Below are positions 12,072 to 23,767 of a DNA stretch of 64,000 bases, piece by piece (the first letter of the stretch is position 1; each line of letters opens with the position of its first letter). This DNA comes from Roridomyces roridus (taxonomy: Eukaryota; Basidiomycota; Agaricomycetes; Agaricales; Mycenaceae). The translations under genes were made by a program, and so were the position numbers. Below the pieces are notes generated by a model that was not told the origin of the DNA, searched no databases, and worked only from the letters and a program-made list of their open reading frames with translations. The stretch lies in assembly GCA_029378245.1 (NCBI GenBank), contig JARKIF010000004.1:2480001-2544000 (forward strand). The letters run 5' to 3'.

Positions 12072-13122
12072 CCCATCAGATGGCCTGAGCTGACATTAGA
12101 GGATAGGATGGCTTCTTTTGACCCCAGCCCCAAACTTTATTGGCGTGAATTGGACCAGTGGTGCCGGAAACCAGCTTTTAAAATTGTCTTGCGGTGATTT
12201 TACGGCAGAAATGACCAATAATAATAATAATAATAAAGAAGTCACAGAAAATGTCCCTTGCCATGTTCGATGCACTGAATTGAATCCAAAATTTTGTTTC
12301 ACAGAAAACTTGAGTATCTTCTCCAGCCGACAAGAACTTATGTTCACATCAGGCCATCCAGAATTCATGGTAAAAACAGCTGAACAATTTGGTAGCAAAT
12401 TGTTGAACATGGTCATTTTAGCCATAATCCCGGCGGCTTGACTTGATCTAAAGTGTGGTAGGGACACTCTATTCAGTGCCCCCTTGCTACTACATGAGCT
12501 GGAACCGCATTTGGAATTGATTGGGGTGCTTGAACCAACATGTTGGAATCACGGCTGTTTGGATTGTTGCTGTGGTGTTCAACCTTTTTTGAAAGTACTT
12601 GGTGTTCCTTGTACAGTGGTTCTCACAGCTTCTGGTGTGACATACAGACATATATAACTCTGAAGTGTACCCCATCAATTTTTATCGGCATGACTCGGCA
12701 CGTACAGCACAACAGAACCGACTCTCTTGTGCATTCTTTGAAATTTGGCCGTGGAAACTAAATGTGTTCTAGCAGTTGGAACTGGAGTTCTGCATGGGGT
12801 TGATTGATGCTGAGAGGAATGTATATAACCCAGACAGTCCACCTATGTCGTCTCGGCCCAGAGGACGGGCTGATGCCATCACACGGGACCAATGTCCGGT
12901 TACTTTTGACAATGACGAGTAGTGGGAATAGCCCACGGACTCTCGTATGCAGCTTGTTGGAAGACAGCCTTCTCGACAGGGGAAGCATTGGGTTAGGAGT
13001 CGTCGTGGATGATGGTGGTCGGATTCTGACGGAAGCAAGCAGCCGAAGGCTGTGCTCGGAACCTACCTTTGGTCAAGTTTGTACAGATCGGATTTCGGCA
13101 AATTAGCTTTGTGTCTTTCCCA
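12072..13122. other. Intergenic, no recognised gene
   Basis: An AAT microsatellite of about six units lies near 12217. The rest shows only short ORFs without recognisable motifs. Confidence 0.4.
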
Positions 13123-13130
13123 CCGACCAT

Positions 13131-13596
13131 CAAGGGGTACCAAAGATAAGAGTTCAGTACATCACCTCGAATTTTTTATTTCAGCCAAATTGGCTGACCC
13201 TCCCCCCCTCTATAAAAGGAAATTTCCTTTTTGGAGGCATCAAATCAGCTTATTTGGGGTATTTCAGCCCTCCTGCTTGCTGTAAATGCTTCCAAATGGC
13301 TTCTAAGTGCATTCCCTTAGCGCTGGACCCCAAGATGGGGGGTTTTGCGCTGAAATTCTGAGTTGACAGGGTCCCCTCGTGACCGGAGCACGTGACTATC
13401 TGGACACGTGATCAAATCGGGACCATGTACTGAAAAATTTGAGAAAGTCCACTGGGACTCTGTTCGGTGGTCTAGCTAAGCAAACAGAGCCTTCCCAGTG
13501 TTCTGCAGAAATTTGGTAGAAAACTTTTTTTCAGCCCTCGGAGGGACCCCCCTCCCCCTCCTATAATAGGCAATTTCTTATCTTTGATACCCCTTG
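13131..13596. mobile_element. hAT-type MITE, 466 bp, TSD CCGACCAT
   Basis: The left end CAAGGGGTACCAAAGATAAG and the right end, read as reverse complement, CAAGGGGTATCAAAGATAAG match at 19 of 20 positions. An exact 8-bp direct repeat CCGACCAT flanks both sides (13123-13130 and 13597-13604). Eight-bp duplications are characteristic of hAT transposons. No transposase is encoded, so this is a non-autonomous copy. Two internal CTATAAAAGG-like boxes lie near 13210 and 13561. Confidence 0.9.
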
Positions 13597-13604
13597 CCGA
13601 CCAT

Positions 13605-14535
13605 CGGCACTGCACCTCAAGCTCACCTCATCTGGCACACACTGTCGACGATTGTACTATATCTGGAGCACTCACGCGCTCGTTCCGGGTCCTTTCTCCG
13701 CTGCGGCCCTGCCTATAAAGCTGCCTAAAACTCTGTGGGTGCCACGAGTCCACGACCAGTGGTCAATCGCGTCAATCAATGGACTTTCAGTCGTCTTCGA
13801 CGTCCCGTCCGCTGCTGGTACTGGGGTCGCATCTGTGATCTTTCTACCCAAGTGCCCCGTCAAAGGATTCACACCACCGGTGTCGGATGCACGGTGATGC
13901 ACCCTACTCAGTTAGTTCGACTCTAGATCGGCCCATGGTGCATCATTTCATGTGTTCAATTTTTACTACGACAGGTAAGTAGTCGTGGCTACCGCGACTC
14001 GCGTGAGTCGTTCTGCGGCGGGATGCTTGTGGGACCCTCAGTACAAGGAATGTCGCGGTTGACCACGGTCACATGACTTGTCCACACAGCCCAGTGCGGG
14101 AGTTTTGGAGCCCGGTATCCCTCGGCCCCACTCAAGCTCCCCCAGGTACCTAATCTTCCCTCTATTCGCCATGCCGGGCCCTTGATAGATATCTGCAGGC
14201 GCGCCACTGATGTTCCCGCCCCGGATCCATTAGACGCCCAGCCTGGTATTTATCTCGGAAAGAAATCCTACTCCACGCACGGGAGGCCTTCCGATCACCT
14301 CCCGCGACACGGCCTCACCTGTTCATCACATACTGTCCCTGCTGAACAAACCCTGACCGCACTGCCTCGGATCGACGAATGTTCCACAGCGCCGGTTCAC
14401 AGCTTCTTCTCCGAGTATAGTGCGGCATCTCTTCGAATGGCATCCAGCATCCACGGGGCGCGGCCTCGTGTTGGCGCCTTTGGATTCATATAGGCCCTGG
14501 CGCCCACAGATCCCTCCCTTCTCCCAACCACCACC
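13605..14535. other. Intergenic, upstream of the His-rich gene
   Basis: Short ORFs of 60-100 aa on both strands have no recognisable domain. The last part presumably holds the promoter and 5' UTR of the gene starting at 14536; no clear TATA box was found. Confidence 0.4.
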
Positions 14536-15568
14536 ATGGCCACCCAGCGTTACCAGCAGTATCCCACAGCGCCTCCCCCGCCATTGTACGCCCCAAATCC
14601 AAACGCTTCATACCCCCAGCCTGCCACCGGAACGCATACACCTCGGCATCGAATTCCACGAAATCTCCGTTCCGCTTTGAAGCGCAAGGACACAGTCCAG
14701 TCCACGGGCGCCGTGTGGGGCGGCTCAATTCGTCGACACGAGCGGGAGATGGACATCGACAGTGACAGTTATAGCGACACTGACAGCACGATTAGCGCTG
14801 GGGCAGCTATCGAGCCTACGCCAAGCATTGCATCCTTCAAATCTCGCGCGCCAGGCAACAAACCCGTGCAGCAGCATCGCGTTGCCCATTGGGTGCACGA
14901 TACAGGTCATACTTCTGGGAAATTCAAATCCCCTTTCGTGCCTAGCTCCGCACCGAGCAGCGCGGCGGATTTCGGGAGTAGGCAACATCACCATGGTGGC
15001 CATGGGCACCACCAAAAGCATCACAGCCACAGCAATGGCCATGGTACGCAGGCACAAACGACACACGGACATGGACATGGACACGCACATTCGTCCTCGT
15101 CGGCTCACCGGACCACGCGCGAGTTGCCGCCGGTGTGGGTTCCCCCAGGCTCACTTACCACTACTGCTTCTGCACCTCCGCCGCCGCCACAACGAGGGAG
15201 GTTACACCACACGATGTCGCAGCCGGTACCGGGGCAGCAATATTACCTCCAACAGCCCCAGACTCAGTACGTCCAGCAGCAGCAGCAACCGCAGGCGGTA
15301 CAGTGGGTCCAGGGACCCACACCAGCGAATCCAAATCAAGCACCTGTTGCCTACGTGCCGCGGCCGGGGAGTACCACGATTGTGATGCCAGTATGTCTGG
15401 TTTGAATTAACAGCCCAGTTCGCCCAAAGTTCGCCGTTGATGACTTTTTTCGTGTAGATGCCGAAATCAGGACACGGACACGGACATGGGCATGGGCATG
15501 GGCACCAGCATGGAAGGTCGAAGACAAGGGACGAGAAGAAGAAGAAGAAAAGGCGGAGTCATTCTTGA
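14536..15568 (+). CDS. His/Gly/Pro-rich hypothetical protein
   Basis: Unrecognised protein of 321 aa in two exons, 14536-15390 and 15458-15568. The 67-nt intron is bounded by GTATGT and GTGTAG. The N-terminus is proline-rich and low complexity (QQYPTAPPPPLYAPNPN). A middle acidic stretch DIDSDSYSDTDST is followed by a striking His/Gly tract (HHHGGHGHHQKHHSHSNGHG, then HGHGHGHAH). A poly-Gln/Pro segment comes next. Exon 2 adds another GHGHGHGHGHQH run and a lysine-rich tail KKKKKRRSHS. The protein looks intrinsically disordered; His-rich repeats could bind metal ions, and the basic tail could be a nuclear signal, but neither is shown. The ATG lies in CACCATGG context. Confidence 0.75.
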
Positions 15569-15869
15569 TTGGCTTGGAATGTATGAAAGTTTACTGTATC
15601 GTACCCTTGTATTAGTCTTGTAACGGTTTTGAATCGCGATTGTTATGTACACCAAGAAAAAGCAGATACAAATTCTGACCGCATGTGTTCCGACTTTCAA
15701 TCTCCGATGCGAGCCTGCTGTATAATTTCAGCTCGCTCGAATAACTGAGTCGGAGGCAACGCGTACCGGCAAGTCGTTCGTTCAAACCCCTCGCCCTGGC
15801 CCTGGCCCACCCCCACGCCCACGCGGCCGACGTCGGAAAAGCGCGTCTCGAGTGACTCCAGTGATTGTC

Positions 15870-16670
15870 ACCGCCGACGCCTAGTCAGCATTTGTGGGTC
15901 CACGAAGTGGATCAATGAACTGCATGTCAGAAATTCTGTTGGCAGGGAGCCTGCCCCACCCCAATGAGGTAGAATTGGCGAGGCAATGCGAAGAAGAGAG
16001 AGATATGCTTGTGAGCGCCACGATAGCTGGAAGTACTGGACCAAAAGGTTGCCGACGACGTCGACTTGGGGACGAATTGAGGATTGACCAGTCCTCTGAA
16101 GGATCATCGGGAATTGCGCCAGAGGTCCAAAACTACTTAGATCACGTACATGTCGACGACAGTCAAGGAAGGTTGCTTGATGAGCTGTTTGAATCCATTC
16201 CATAACTTTTGATACCGCACTGTCACCATCTAAATGGACCGGGACATAATTAGCACGGATGGTTGATAGCTCGAATCGGAATCCGCTGGGCGACATTGTT
16301 TCTATGTTGAACCGCCGGATGAGCTGGAAAAAAAGGGCTTGTGTTCGACAACACCCGGTGTGAATCGGCAAGAGTTCAGGAAACCAACTGCCGACGGTCT
16401 AGCAGGAGTCGAGGATTGCCCAGTGCTTTGACGGATCATCGAGATTGGCACCAGAGGTCTAGAAGTCGGCAATCTAGACGAACTGGGAGGTCACGTACAC
16501 TTCAAGAGCCAGTGTGCGCAGAGAGGCCGATGGACTTCACTTTACATGAATCGGGATTCATTCCAAGTTGATAGAACATTGTTTGCCGCTGGTGACGATC
16601 GCCCTCTGGATGAACCGGGAGATAATTAGCACGGATGGTCAATGGGTCGAGTCAGAAGTTAACTCACGCT
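15870..16670 (-). pseudogene. Two decayed partial copies of a DUF6534-type gene
   Basis: The stretch 15900-16035 matches the 3' exon of the DUF6534 gene at 18760-18970: GAACTGCATGTCAGAAA and GTAGAATTG...GCTGGAA blocks keep the same order. Motifs such as GATAATTAGCACGGATGG occur twice, near 16240 and 16620, and GGATTGACCAGTCCTCTGAAGG recurs diverged near 16411. This gives two tandem copies with a period near 380 bp. Frames are broken in both. Confidence 0.6.
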
Positions 16671-17550
16671 AAAGATGTGGGGGAATCGCGCCAACATGAG
16701 AGAGACTTCGAGGATAATTGCAGATGTGAACGCGCAAGGTACAGAACCGCTCTTTGGTGGATGGAGTCGTTTTACTACGAGTTCCGTCAGAAGAGAAGCA
16801 ACCATCACGTTACCTACCCTGGCATGCAATCTCCCTTTCCATGCAAGCATCACTATCCCGGCGCACGAAGGCAGCGAGGCCCCACCCCGGTGTACTCCAA
16901 ATCCTCCGGAACCCGCCGCGTTTTTGAGTGTACGTACTGTACGTGAATCCTCAGGCTGGCCCGGGAGTTCTGGAAAGGAAGGGTCGGAGACACAGGATCA
17001 GCCACATCTTTCGGGCTTGTGAAGAGCGACAGCGGATTCATTCAGAAGTGAGAGTTGGCTGGCCGCTGAGCGCTCAGCGCTGAGGACGGAAGCGAAGAAC
17101 AAGAAGTGGAAAACACGGCCAAATAGCATGTACAGCATTGTCATCTTGCTCTGATCGCCGCCGATCCGATCATCTCTTAGTTGCTCTAATGAGTTTTTTC
17201 CTCTCAGAAATCGGGGGAGTTCACCCGAATGTCGAGAGCCTTCGCATGCATCCCTTGTGCTCCCCCAGCCCGCCGCACTCGTGTCAAGGTCCGAACTTTT
17301 CTCACTCGGAGTCTTAGCTCGGTCCGAGTCCGTCCCAGTTGTGGCACGCAGATCCGTAATTTCAATTAGATTTGCTCAAACTCCGATTGAACTTGCATAA
17401 AGATCCTCTCGTGCTGATCGCTACTGAACTACCCATTCAATCCTGATTACCAACTGCTTACTGATCACCGAGCCAGGCCCTTCCCGCACCTGAACACCCA
17501 GAAAGTCGAGCCGCCCACCGCCGTCGCTGACAACGTACGTCAAGTACCAT
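16671..17550. other. Intergenic; left arm of the inverted duplication begins here
   Basis: No gene seen to about 17340. From about 17340 the sequence matches, in inverted orientation, the promoter of the paralogue at 24342 (shared GATCCGTAATTT and AATTAGATTTGC blocks). Confidence 0.6.
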
Positions 17551-17554
17551 CCTG

Positions 17555-17560
17555 TATATA
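17555..17560 (+). promoter_or_regulatory. TATA box of membrane-protein gene copy 1
   Basis: TATATAA lies about 62 bp upstream of the ATG at 17622. A TATA box is also present at matching distance in the two paralogues. Confidence 0.6.
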
Positions 17561-17621
17561 ACCTGGCAGGCATGTTCTGGAAAACTCAGTTCGAACAACA
17601 GCGTTCACAAGCTCCCAAACA

Positions 17622-18204
17622 ATGTTCTTCGACCGCGCCTCTTACCCCGCCCACCGCCGCATCCTGTACGCCCTCGCTTGGTGCGTTGCAGCGGTCGAGC
17701 TCGGCCTCACGTCGGATCACATCCACAAGACGCGCCTCCACTGTACGCATTCATTTCTCTCTCTACCTCCAACTCAACTCACATATTCACATTTCCACAG
17801 ACCCGATCGTTGCGGAGCTCCTCACCACCGCGTGCCTCACCATCATCTGGGCCCCCCTCGCCATCGTTTTCCACCGTCGCTCATCCAGCAGCCGCGTCGG
17901 CGGCCTCCACTTCGAGTCCATCGGCACCTTCGTCCTCTGGTGCATGTGGCTCGTCGGAGGCGGCATCGCCACCCACCGCTGGCCTAACCGCGCCGTCCTC
18001 GGCCCCGGCCACAACGCCCACATCGTCCTCGCCGCCGTCGCCTTCGGCCTGACTTCCCTCGGCATCTTCACCTTGGTGGCCATCTCGATCTTGATGGAGT
18101 ACAGCGCCATCTATGCGTCGTCTGCCAGCAGCAACGTCGCGGCCACTTACCGCGGAGCGGCGATGAGCGAGAAGGGTCCCAACCCCAACCCGGCTGTGGC
18201 TTAG
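17622..18204 (+). CDS. Four-helix (MARVEL-like) membrane protein, copy 1
   Basis: Small integral membrane protein of 174 aa; exons 17622-17742 and 17801-18204, joined across a 58-nt intron in the codon for Tyr (RLHY|PIVAEL). Four hydrophobic segments are visible: ILYALAWCVAAVELGL, IVAELLTTACLTIIWAPLAI, IGTFVLWCMWLVGGGIA and HIVLAAVAFGLTSLGIFTLV. The topology and the conserved RRIL...VELGL start are like fungal MARVEL-domain proteins, which act in membrane apposition or trafficking. The exact role is unknown. The C-terminus EKGPNPNPAVA is identical in copy 2, so the duplication is recent. An upstream overlapping frame starting at the MFWKTQFEQQ codons is conserved in both copies, but only because the DNA is nearly identical. 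Confidence 0.8.
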
Positions 18205-18648
18205 AGGAGCACATTCAGCCAGCTCACCTCCAAATTTTCACCTCCCAAATTCTCCCTTTATGATCATTTCCTTGGTTTAAAAATTTCTTAATGCCTTCAC
18301 GTTTTTGGTGGTGTGTTGTAACGAAAGATTGATGACTTGTATACCTCACGTTGAATTTAATACGAAATTGTTTCTTCCCGGAAAGTAAAATTAGCCACTG
18401 ACAATATGGTCCAAGGAAGTATGTGTACCTTCAGCTGAAATCCGGACACTCACATGAGCATGGACGGTCAAGTGACGAAAGGGGAGAAGCAGAAAAACAG
18501 GTGAATGCATTCTTGATCGACTTATGAAAGTTTGAGTCGCGTAACGGTCTTGAATCGCGATACATTAGAAGGACGGATAGAATTCGAGTGTGTGTGTCGC
18601 AAGTATCAAACCCCGATGCGAGCCTGCTGCGTAAGTACTCTCAGCAGA
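18205..18648. other. Intergenic between convergent genes
   Basis: The 3' flanks of the copy 1 membrane gene (+) and the DUF6534 gene (-) meet here. No further gene is seen. Confidence 0.5.
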
Positions 18649-19943
18649 CTATCCGCGATCACTCAGAAGATAAGAGCCTACTGGAAGGTCCTTCATCTCG
18701 ATCGCGTCATCCACACGGCCTTCGTCAGAAAACCCGACCGACGGCTGTTCCGCATCCGTGAGCCCACGGGGTGTATGAGCGAACTGCATGTTAGAAACTA
18801 CGCTAGCAGGAAGGTCGCCACGAGCGCCAATCCCAGCACGCGAGTTGAGAACAAACAGAACTGTGTTGGCGTAGACGTATGGTACCATGCTCGTCGGGGT
18901 CACGTAGTAGAATTGATGTGGGAAAGCGACGCAGAGGAATAAGCTTGCTAGCGCCAGGATGGCTGGAATCATTTCAGTAAGGAGTTCACCTCTGTCTACG
19001 GAAATCCTGATACTTGCCGGTGAGCGACCCTGTTTCGATGATCAATCGAATGAGCCGAGAGATAAGCGCCTGTGTTGAACGAATGCCCGTGGTAGCTTTG
19101 GCCAGCTGTTATACTACCTTGTCAGGAGGCAATGCTTTGCTCGTAATAGATTATATTCCCCACCAGGTAGTATGTCATGCATGCAGCAATTAAAAGGTCG
19201 CATAATGCAGACGCCCCATACCATATCTGCAGAGACAAATCGCGAATGATGTGGTCAGTACAGACCAGGCTGATGAAACTCACTTCGGTAGCAATGTTAA
19301 AACGTGCACGGGGGACTCGGAACACGACCACATTCCCCCCTGATGTGAAGTTCAATGGAGCGTTTGGGTTTCGGATAAACAAAGGATTGACGGACCCTGT
19401 GAGAGGAACACGGCCACCGTCAATCCACCCGAAGCGCTGACCAGGGCAAGCTACAATGTGATGGGTGATAATCAAGTTTCATGTCGTCGAGGACAACACT
19501 TACAGCTCCGACGAGAATAGGGAGAACATGAGTGCCTGAGAGAATATGCATGCGATATGCGTAGAATATTTGAGACACAAGAGCAACTACAACCCGATTC
19601 AGTCCAGCGTGCACATTTGTAGAGAACGCGGGATACTTACTGAGACCACCCGCAATCGGCGTCACAATCCAGTCGAGGCTGATTTTCGTCAGAGCCGAAA
19701 TGTCAGTAAAGCCGTAGCCAAATGTTGTAAACGTCGAATCCATGAGAACTATGGCGGAGAACAGTGCCAGGACGTATATCGTATAAATCAGGGCCTTTGT
19801 GGGTATCTTGTCGTCTGGGAAGGTTCGATGGTAAAAGTCTTTGGCGGGAATATCAATTCAGAGTTTAAGTCGAAATGGAAGGACTGACATAACTGGACCG
19901 TCAGAGCACCGAACAGGGCAGAGTCCAAGAAAACGCTGACGAC
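18649..19943 (-). CDS. DUF6534 multi-pass membrane protein
   Basis: Member of the large agaricomycete DUF6534 family; function unknown. Exons by phase: 19943-19889, 19838-19641, 19586-19504, about 19436-19284, 19226-19164, 19105-19018 and 18962-18649. Diagnostic segments in order are ALFGALTVQLYFYHRTFPDD, ALIYTIYVLALFSAIVLMD, ISLDWIVTPIAGG, VSQIFYAYRMHILSG, WYGASALCDLLIAACMTYYL, ALISRLIRLIIETGSLTA and CVAFPHQFYYV, the last followed by YANTVLFVLNSR. About seven hydrophobic helices are seen. The last intron (18963-19017) appears to be GC-AG (GCAAGT donor). The first coding exon and start codon upstream of 19943 could not be fixed. The 19451/19437 acceptor choice is also uncertain; 19437 keeps the frame. 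Confidence 0.75.
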
Positions 19944-21100
19944 CTATCACAGGTTGAGGGTTATCGGAGGGATCAAGAAGAATATTGGGCACCATAGGTC
20001 CAGAACTGTCTATCAAGATGATCTTGACGATATGGAGTCAGTCTTGGATCTTACATACAGGGCGACAACATTCGAAGAAGCAGATGTGGAGGGGAACAGA
20101 GTGGCCATTGTTTGAGGAGCCAGGGGAGTCCTGCTTTAAAGCCATTCTGTGCGGATACATGATTCCTTCCGAGTGGCGACGATCACCATCTACTGTGCCG
20201 GGATATGATGAGCACCAGTGGTAATGTTCAATGTCAAACGGGAACTCACACTGTGTTGCGAGGGAATCGCCCCGGCACCACGGAGACTTGCGAGTCAAAT
20301 GCGTGGGCAATGTATTCGATACCGAACCGCTCCTGGTGGTCATCAGACAAGAACTAAGAGGCAATGTTAGGATCAGTTGCCTACCCGGTCAGATAAACTC
20401 TCTTTCCATGCACCTCTCACCGCATAGTGCGAACGAAAACGTGGCGCGGTCGAAATCCTTCCGCGTGTTTGGTGTATGGTGAATCCCTGCTCGTGGGTTT
20501 CTACAAAGAAAGTGCCGAGGCAAAAATCAACCAGAGATTGAGAGCAGATGGATCCAGAGCGAGTCAGATCAGACGTGGAAGTCAAGCGAAATCTTCCGTG
20601 GTAAGTATTCCGCGAGTACCTGGGGCAGAACGAGCGGAGAGATAAAAGAAATGAACCGGAAATTTGGCAGCAGATTGTGAGGAGAGAGTGCCAGTGAGTA
20701 CATACTTATCAGACGTGGAAGTCGCAAGAGGATAAAAATACCACCAAATTTTGATGCACAGCATTTCTTTCTGATTTTGGCGCCTTCCTCCCATCCTCGA
20801 CAAGATCGCCTCGGATCAGCGGTACGTATTGCGGACGGGGATCTGGAGCCTTCACGCCACCTCTCACGTCCCACTGCACGTGGTGTCCTCCAGTGTCGTC
20901 CGTCGGGCCTCGGCGGCGGGCGCAGAGCAAGGTGCACGTTGGGTAAAGTCCGAGCGGAGTCACCTGAAGGTCCCGTGCATTCCAAGCTCCGCTCTCCCAC
21001 CGCTGCGGCACATTCGGAATCCTGAGAAGCTTTGATCGACTGCTGTGTTTGTGGGCGCCTATCTTCTCCTTGTCCTCTCCTCCCTCTTTGTCTCCTCCCC
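19944..21100. other. Upstream region between divergent DUF6534 and HSP70-like genes
   Basis: The unresolved first DUF6534 exon lies within about the first 100 bp. A block near 20170-20250 resembles sequence near 16210 and 16600. TCAGACGTGGAAGTC occurs twice, near 20567 and 20710. Long antisense ORFs near 20.6-21.1 kb show no family features. Confidence 0.4.
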
Positions 21101-23608
21101 ATGAGCGCCACACGCCAACCGCACATGGGAGTACGCACGCTGGTCCTTGGGATAGACATTGGGACGACGTTCAGTGGGATATCTTACAGGTGAGTCCGTC
21201 ATGGTCCATACTACTGCCTCCGACGGAGGCTGTATACACCTCATTCATCTCTGTTCATCTCATCACATCTTTCATCTTGCTCAGCATCCTCGAACCTGGA
21301 CAAGTCCCGATAATCAAGTCTATAACGCGGTATACTCTGATCTGTCTCATTTGAGCTGGGTCTTGAGCTTGATAACGCCATACCAGATTCCCGGGCCAGC
21401 AAGAGGTCGGTGGAGACTCGAAGATTCCCACTGCGATATACTACGACAAGGCCGGTATCATCCGCGCGGAGGGCGCTAGCACAGCGCTCCCGACGTCTGT
21501 GGAGCAGGCGGGTGAGGAGGAGTGGCAGTATGCTAGATGGTGCGTGCGTCGGACATCTGAATGCCGGGCTTGTCGCTGACCTATTGTTGGCGGAAACAGG
21601 TTTAAATTGCATTTACGGCCGCCCAACACCGAAGGCCCAGAAATCCCGCCGTTACCCCACCGGATGAGCGTGATCAGCGTATTCTCCGACTTCCTCCGCT
21701 ACCTATTCGACTGTGCCAAGACCTTTATCGAGGAGACACACCCGGGCGGAGCGGCGCTGTGGAGGTCGATGGAGGACAGCCGCAGCATTGAGCTCGTTAT
21801 CACGCATCCGAATGGTTGGGAGGGCAAGCAGCAGAATCAGCTCCGCGACGCTGCGGTGGTGGCTGGTCTTTCTCTTATCACGAGCGATGATGCTGGGCAT
21901 GGACGGTTGAGGTTCGTTACCGAGGGAGAGGCGAGTTTGCATTTTTGCATTGAGAATGGGTTGATGACGGAGGCGATTGCGGTTTGTCTTTTCTTTTCTT
22001 TCGCTTGCATCATTTCGGGCTTTGACGTCTGGTCTTTTTCGTAGAGAGGCCGTGGAGTGGTGATCGTGGACGCTGGCGGTGGCACTGTTGATGTCAGCAC
22101 GTATCGGTTGAACAGGAGTCTCAATGAGTCGGGGAAGTACGAGGAGATCGCTCCTCCACAATGTATGGCGGACCTTCAAGTTGTCATGCGTGTGCAACTG
22201 AACTCTTGAATCTTCTTCGCAGGTCTTTTTCAGGGGTCGGTATTCGTCACTCAACGAGCGTACCAGTGGATTGAAGGTCATTTTCATACCCGACATCTGA
22301 TTTGACGCTCAGACTCGCTGCAGCTCACCTCGCGGGCTCCAAATTCACGGAAGACGTGGGTAATATCGCAGAAAATTTCGATACGACTGGCAAGTTGAGC
22401 TTTCAAGGCGACGAGGAGACTGTTTCTGTCAAGTTTGGGAGACCTGGGGATAATGACCCGAGGTTGAATATACGCAGTGGGATGTTGAAGATTCCTGGGT
22501 GAGTACTAGTGGCAACCAACGACGTAACGTTATGAACATACTTGAGTTCTGCAGGGCTCAGGTCCGCGCGTTCTTCGAACCGTCGATCTCGGCTATCGTC
22601 GCTGCTGTGAGGGACCAGTGCGTCTCCGCTCATCCAATTCCCGTGGCCGTAAGTGTATTCTTTCAATACGCGATAGCGAGCTGATCAGTATTCAGTCAGT
22701 CTTCCTGGTCGGCGGCTTCGCAGCGAACAACTGGCTGTTCGCACAGCTCCAGTCCCGACTCGAATTTCTTGGTGTAGAGCTCGCGCGTCCGGATACCCAT
22801 GTGTTCGTTTTCCCTTTCGTAGCGCATATACATGACTGATGCGATATGTAGGAACAAAGCCGTAGCAGACGGCGCCGTCTCTTTCTGCATCGACCACCAC
22901 GTCTCTGCACGCGTCGCACGCTTCACTTACGGGGTGGTTTGTTCGCAGCCATACAACCCCGCCAACTTCGAACACGCTGCTCGGGCGAGCAAACGGTATA
23001 AGGGTGTCACCGGTTTGTGGATGGTCCCCGGGGCTTTTGATACGCTTTTAAAGAAGGTGGGTGTCACGTCTAGGTGCCGTGGATTGTGGATTCTGGCAGA
23101 GTCATTGATTGATTGGGAGTAGGGCGTGCAGGTACACGAGACGACGGAATTTAGGAGCGGGTATTATAGGCGGGACAAGGACCCGGGGAATCTGCGACGG
23201 ATTGAAGTGGAAGTGCTCAATTATCGAGGACAGGCGGGGGATCCGCGGTGGGTTGACGCTGAGCAAGGTGGGCTGCCACTCATTACCTCTCCTTGTTGAT
23301 GCAGACGAAAGCGCAGAAAACTATCAAATCGTGTGTAGGGTGGAAGCTGATACGAGACGGCTTGTGAAACGCCGGTCGGATTATTACGAGTTGCAGTTTG
23401 ACGTCGTCTTGTCGTTTGGGTTGACAGAGTTGAAGGCGCAGGTTGCGTGGAAGGAGCAGGTGGGTGGTTTCTCTCTCCCTCTCATGTATGGTTTGCGCCT
23501 GATCATACTTGATCTAGGGCGTAGAGAAAAGGTCAGTTGGTTTACTTTTTTGGAGAGCATGGATACTGATTCAGAACACTCAGGGGAGCAGCACAGATTG
23601 TGTATTAA
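21101..23608 (+). CDS. HSP70-like (HSPA12-type) ATPase
   Basis: Divergent cytosolic HSP70-superfamily ATPase of about 560 aa, of the fungal HSPA12-like type that lacks a standard substrate-binding domain. At least twelve exons. Early boundaries: 21101-21189, 21285-21329, 21387-21539, 21600-21981 and 22045-22162. Actin-fold motifs in order: phosphate-1 LGIDIGTTFSG, then RFPGQQEVGGDSKIPTAIYY, ELVITHPNGWEGKQQNQLR, phosphate-2 VVIVDAGGGTVDVSTY, CLFQGSVFVTQRAYQ, VRAFFEPSISAIV, adenosine motif VFLVGGFAANNWLF, NKAVADGAVSF and ARVARFTYGV. The terminal exons read WKEQ|GVEKR|GAAQIVY-stop, with stop at 23606-23608. The donor after TQRAYQ (near 22270) is uncertain. It lies between the arms of the inverted membrane-protein duplication. 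Confidence 0.85.
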
Positions 23609-23767
23609 AACGTGGATTACATTCAACAGAAGGCATACAAAGTCGTCATCATCTCTCGTTACAACACCACAACTCTAAAAACGTGAACGTAAAGGCGTGA
23701 AGGTGAATTTTTAAACTGGGAATAAAGGGAGAAACGAATCGTCATGGAAGGTGAGTTGGGTGCGCCT

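Noticed and set aside
17572..18204. Alternative start MFWKTQFEQQ for the copy 1 membrane protein
   Set aside because: The frame gives a Ser/Pro-rich non-membrane N-terminus. The downstream ATG at 17622 plus the intron yields the conserved first helix, shared by all three paralogues.
20569..21159. 196-aa minus-strand ORF upstream of the HSP70-like gene
   Set aside because: It overlaps the HSP70-like start region, has low-complexity Arg/Gly composition and no splice or family support.
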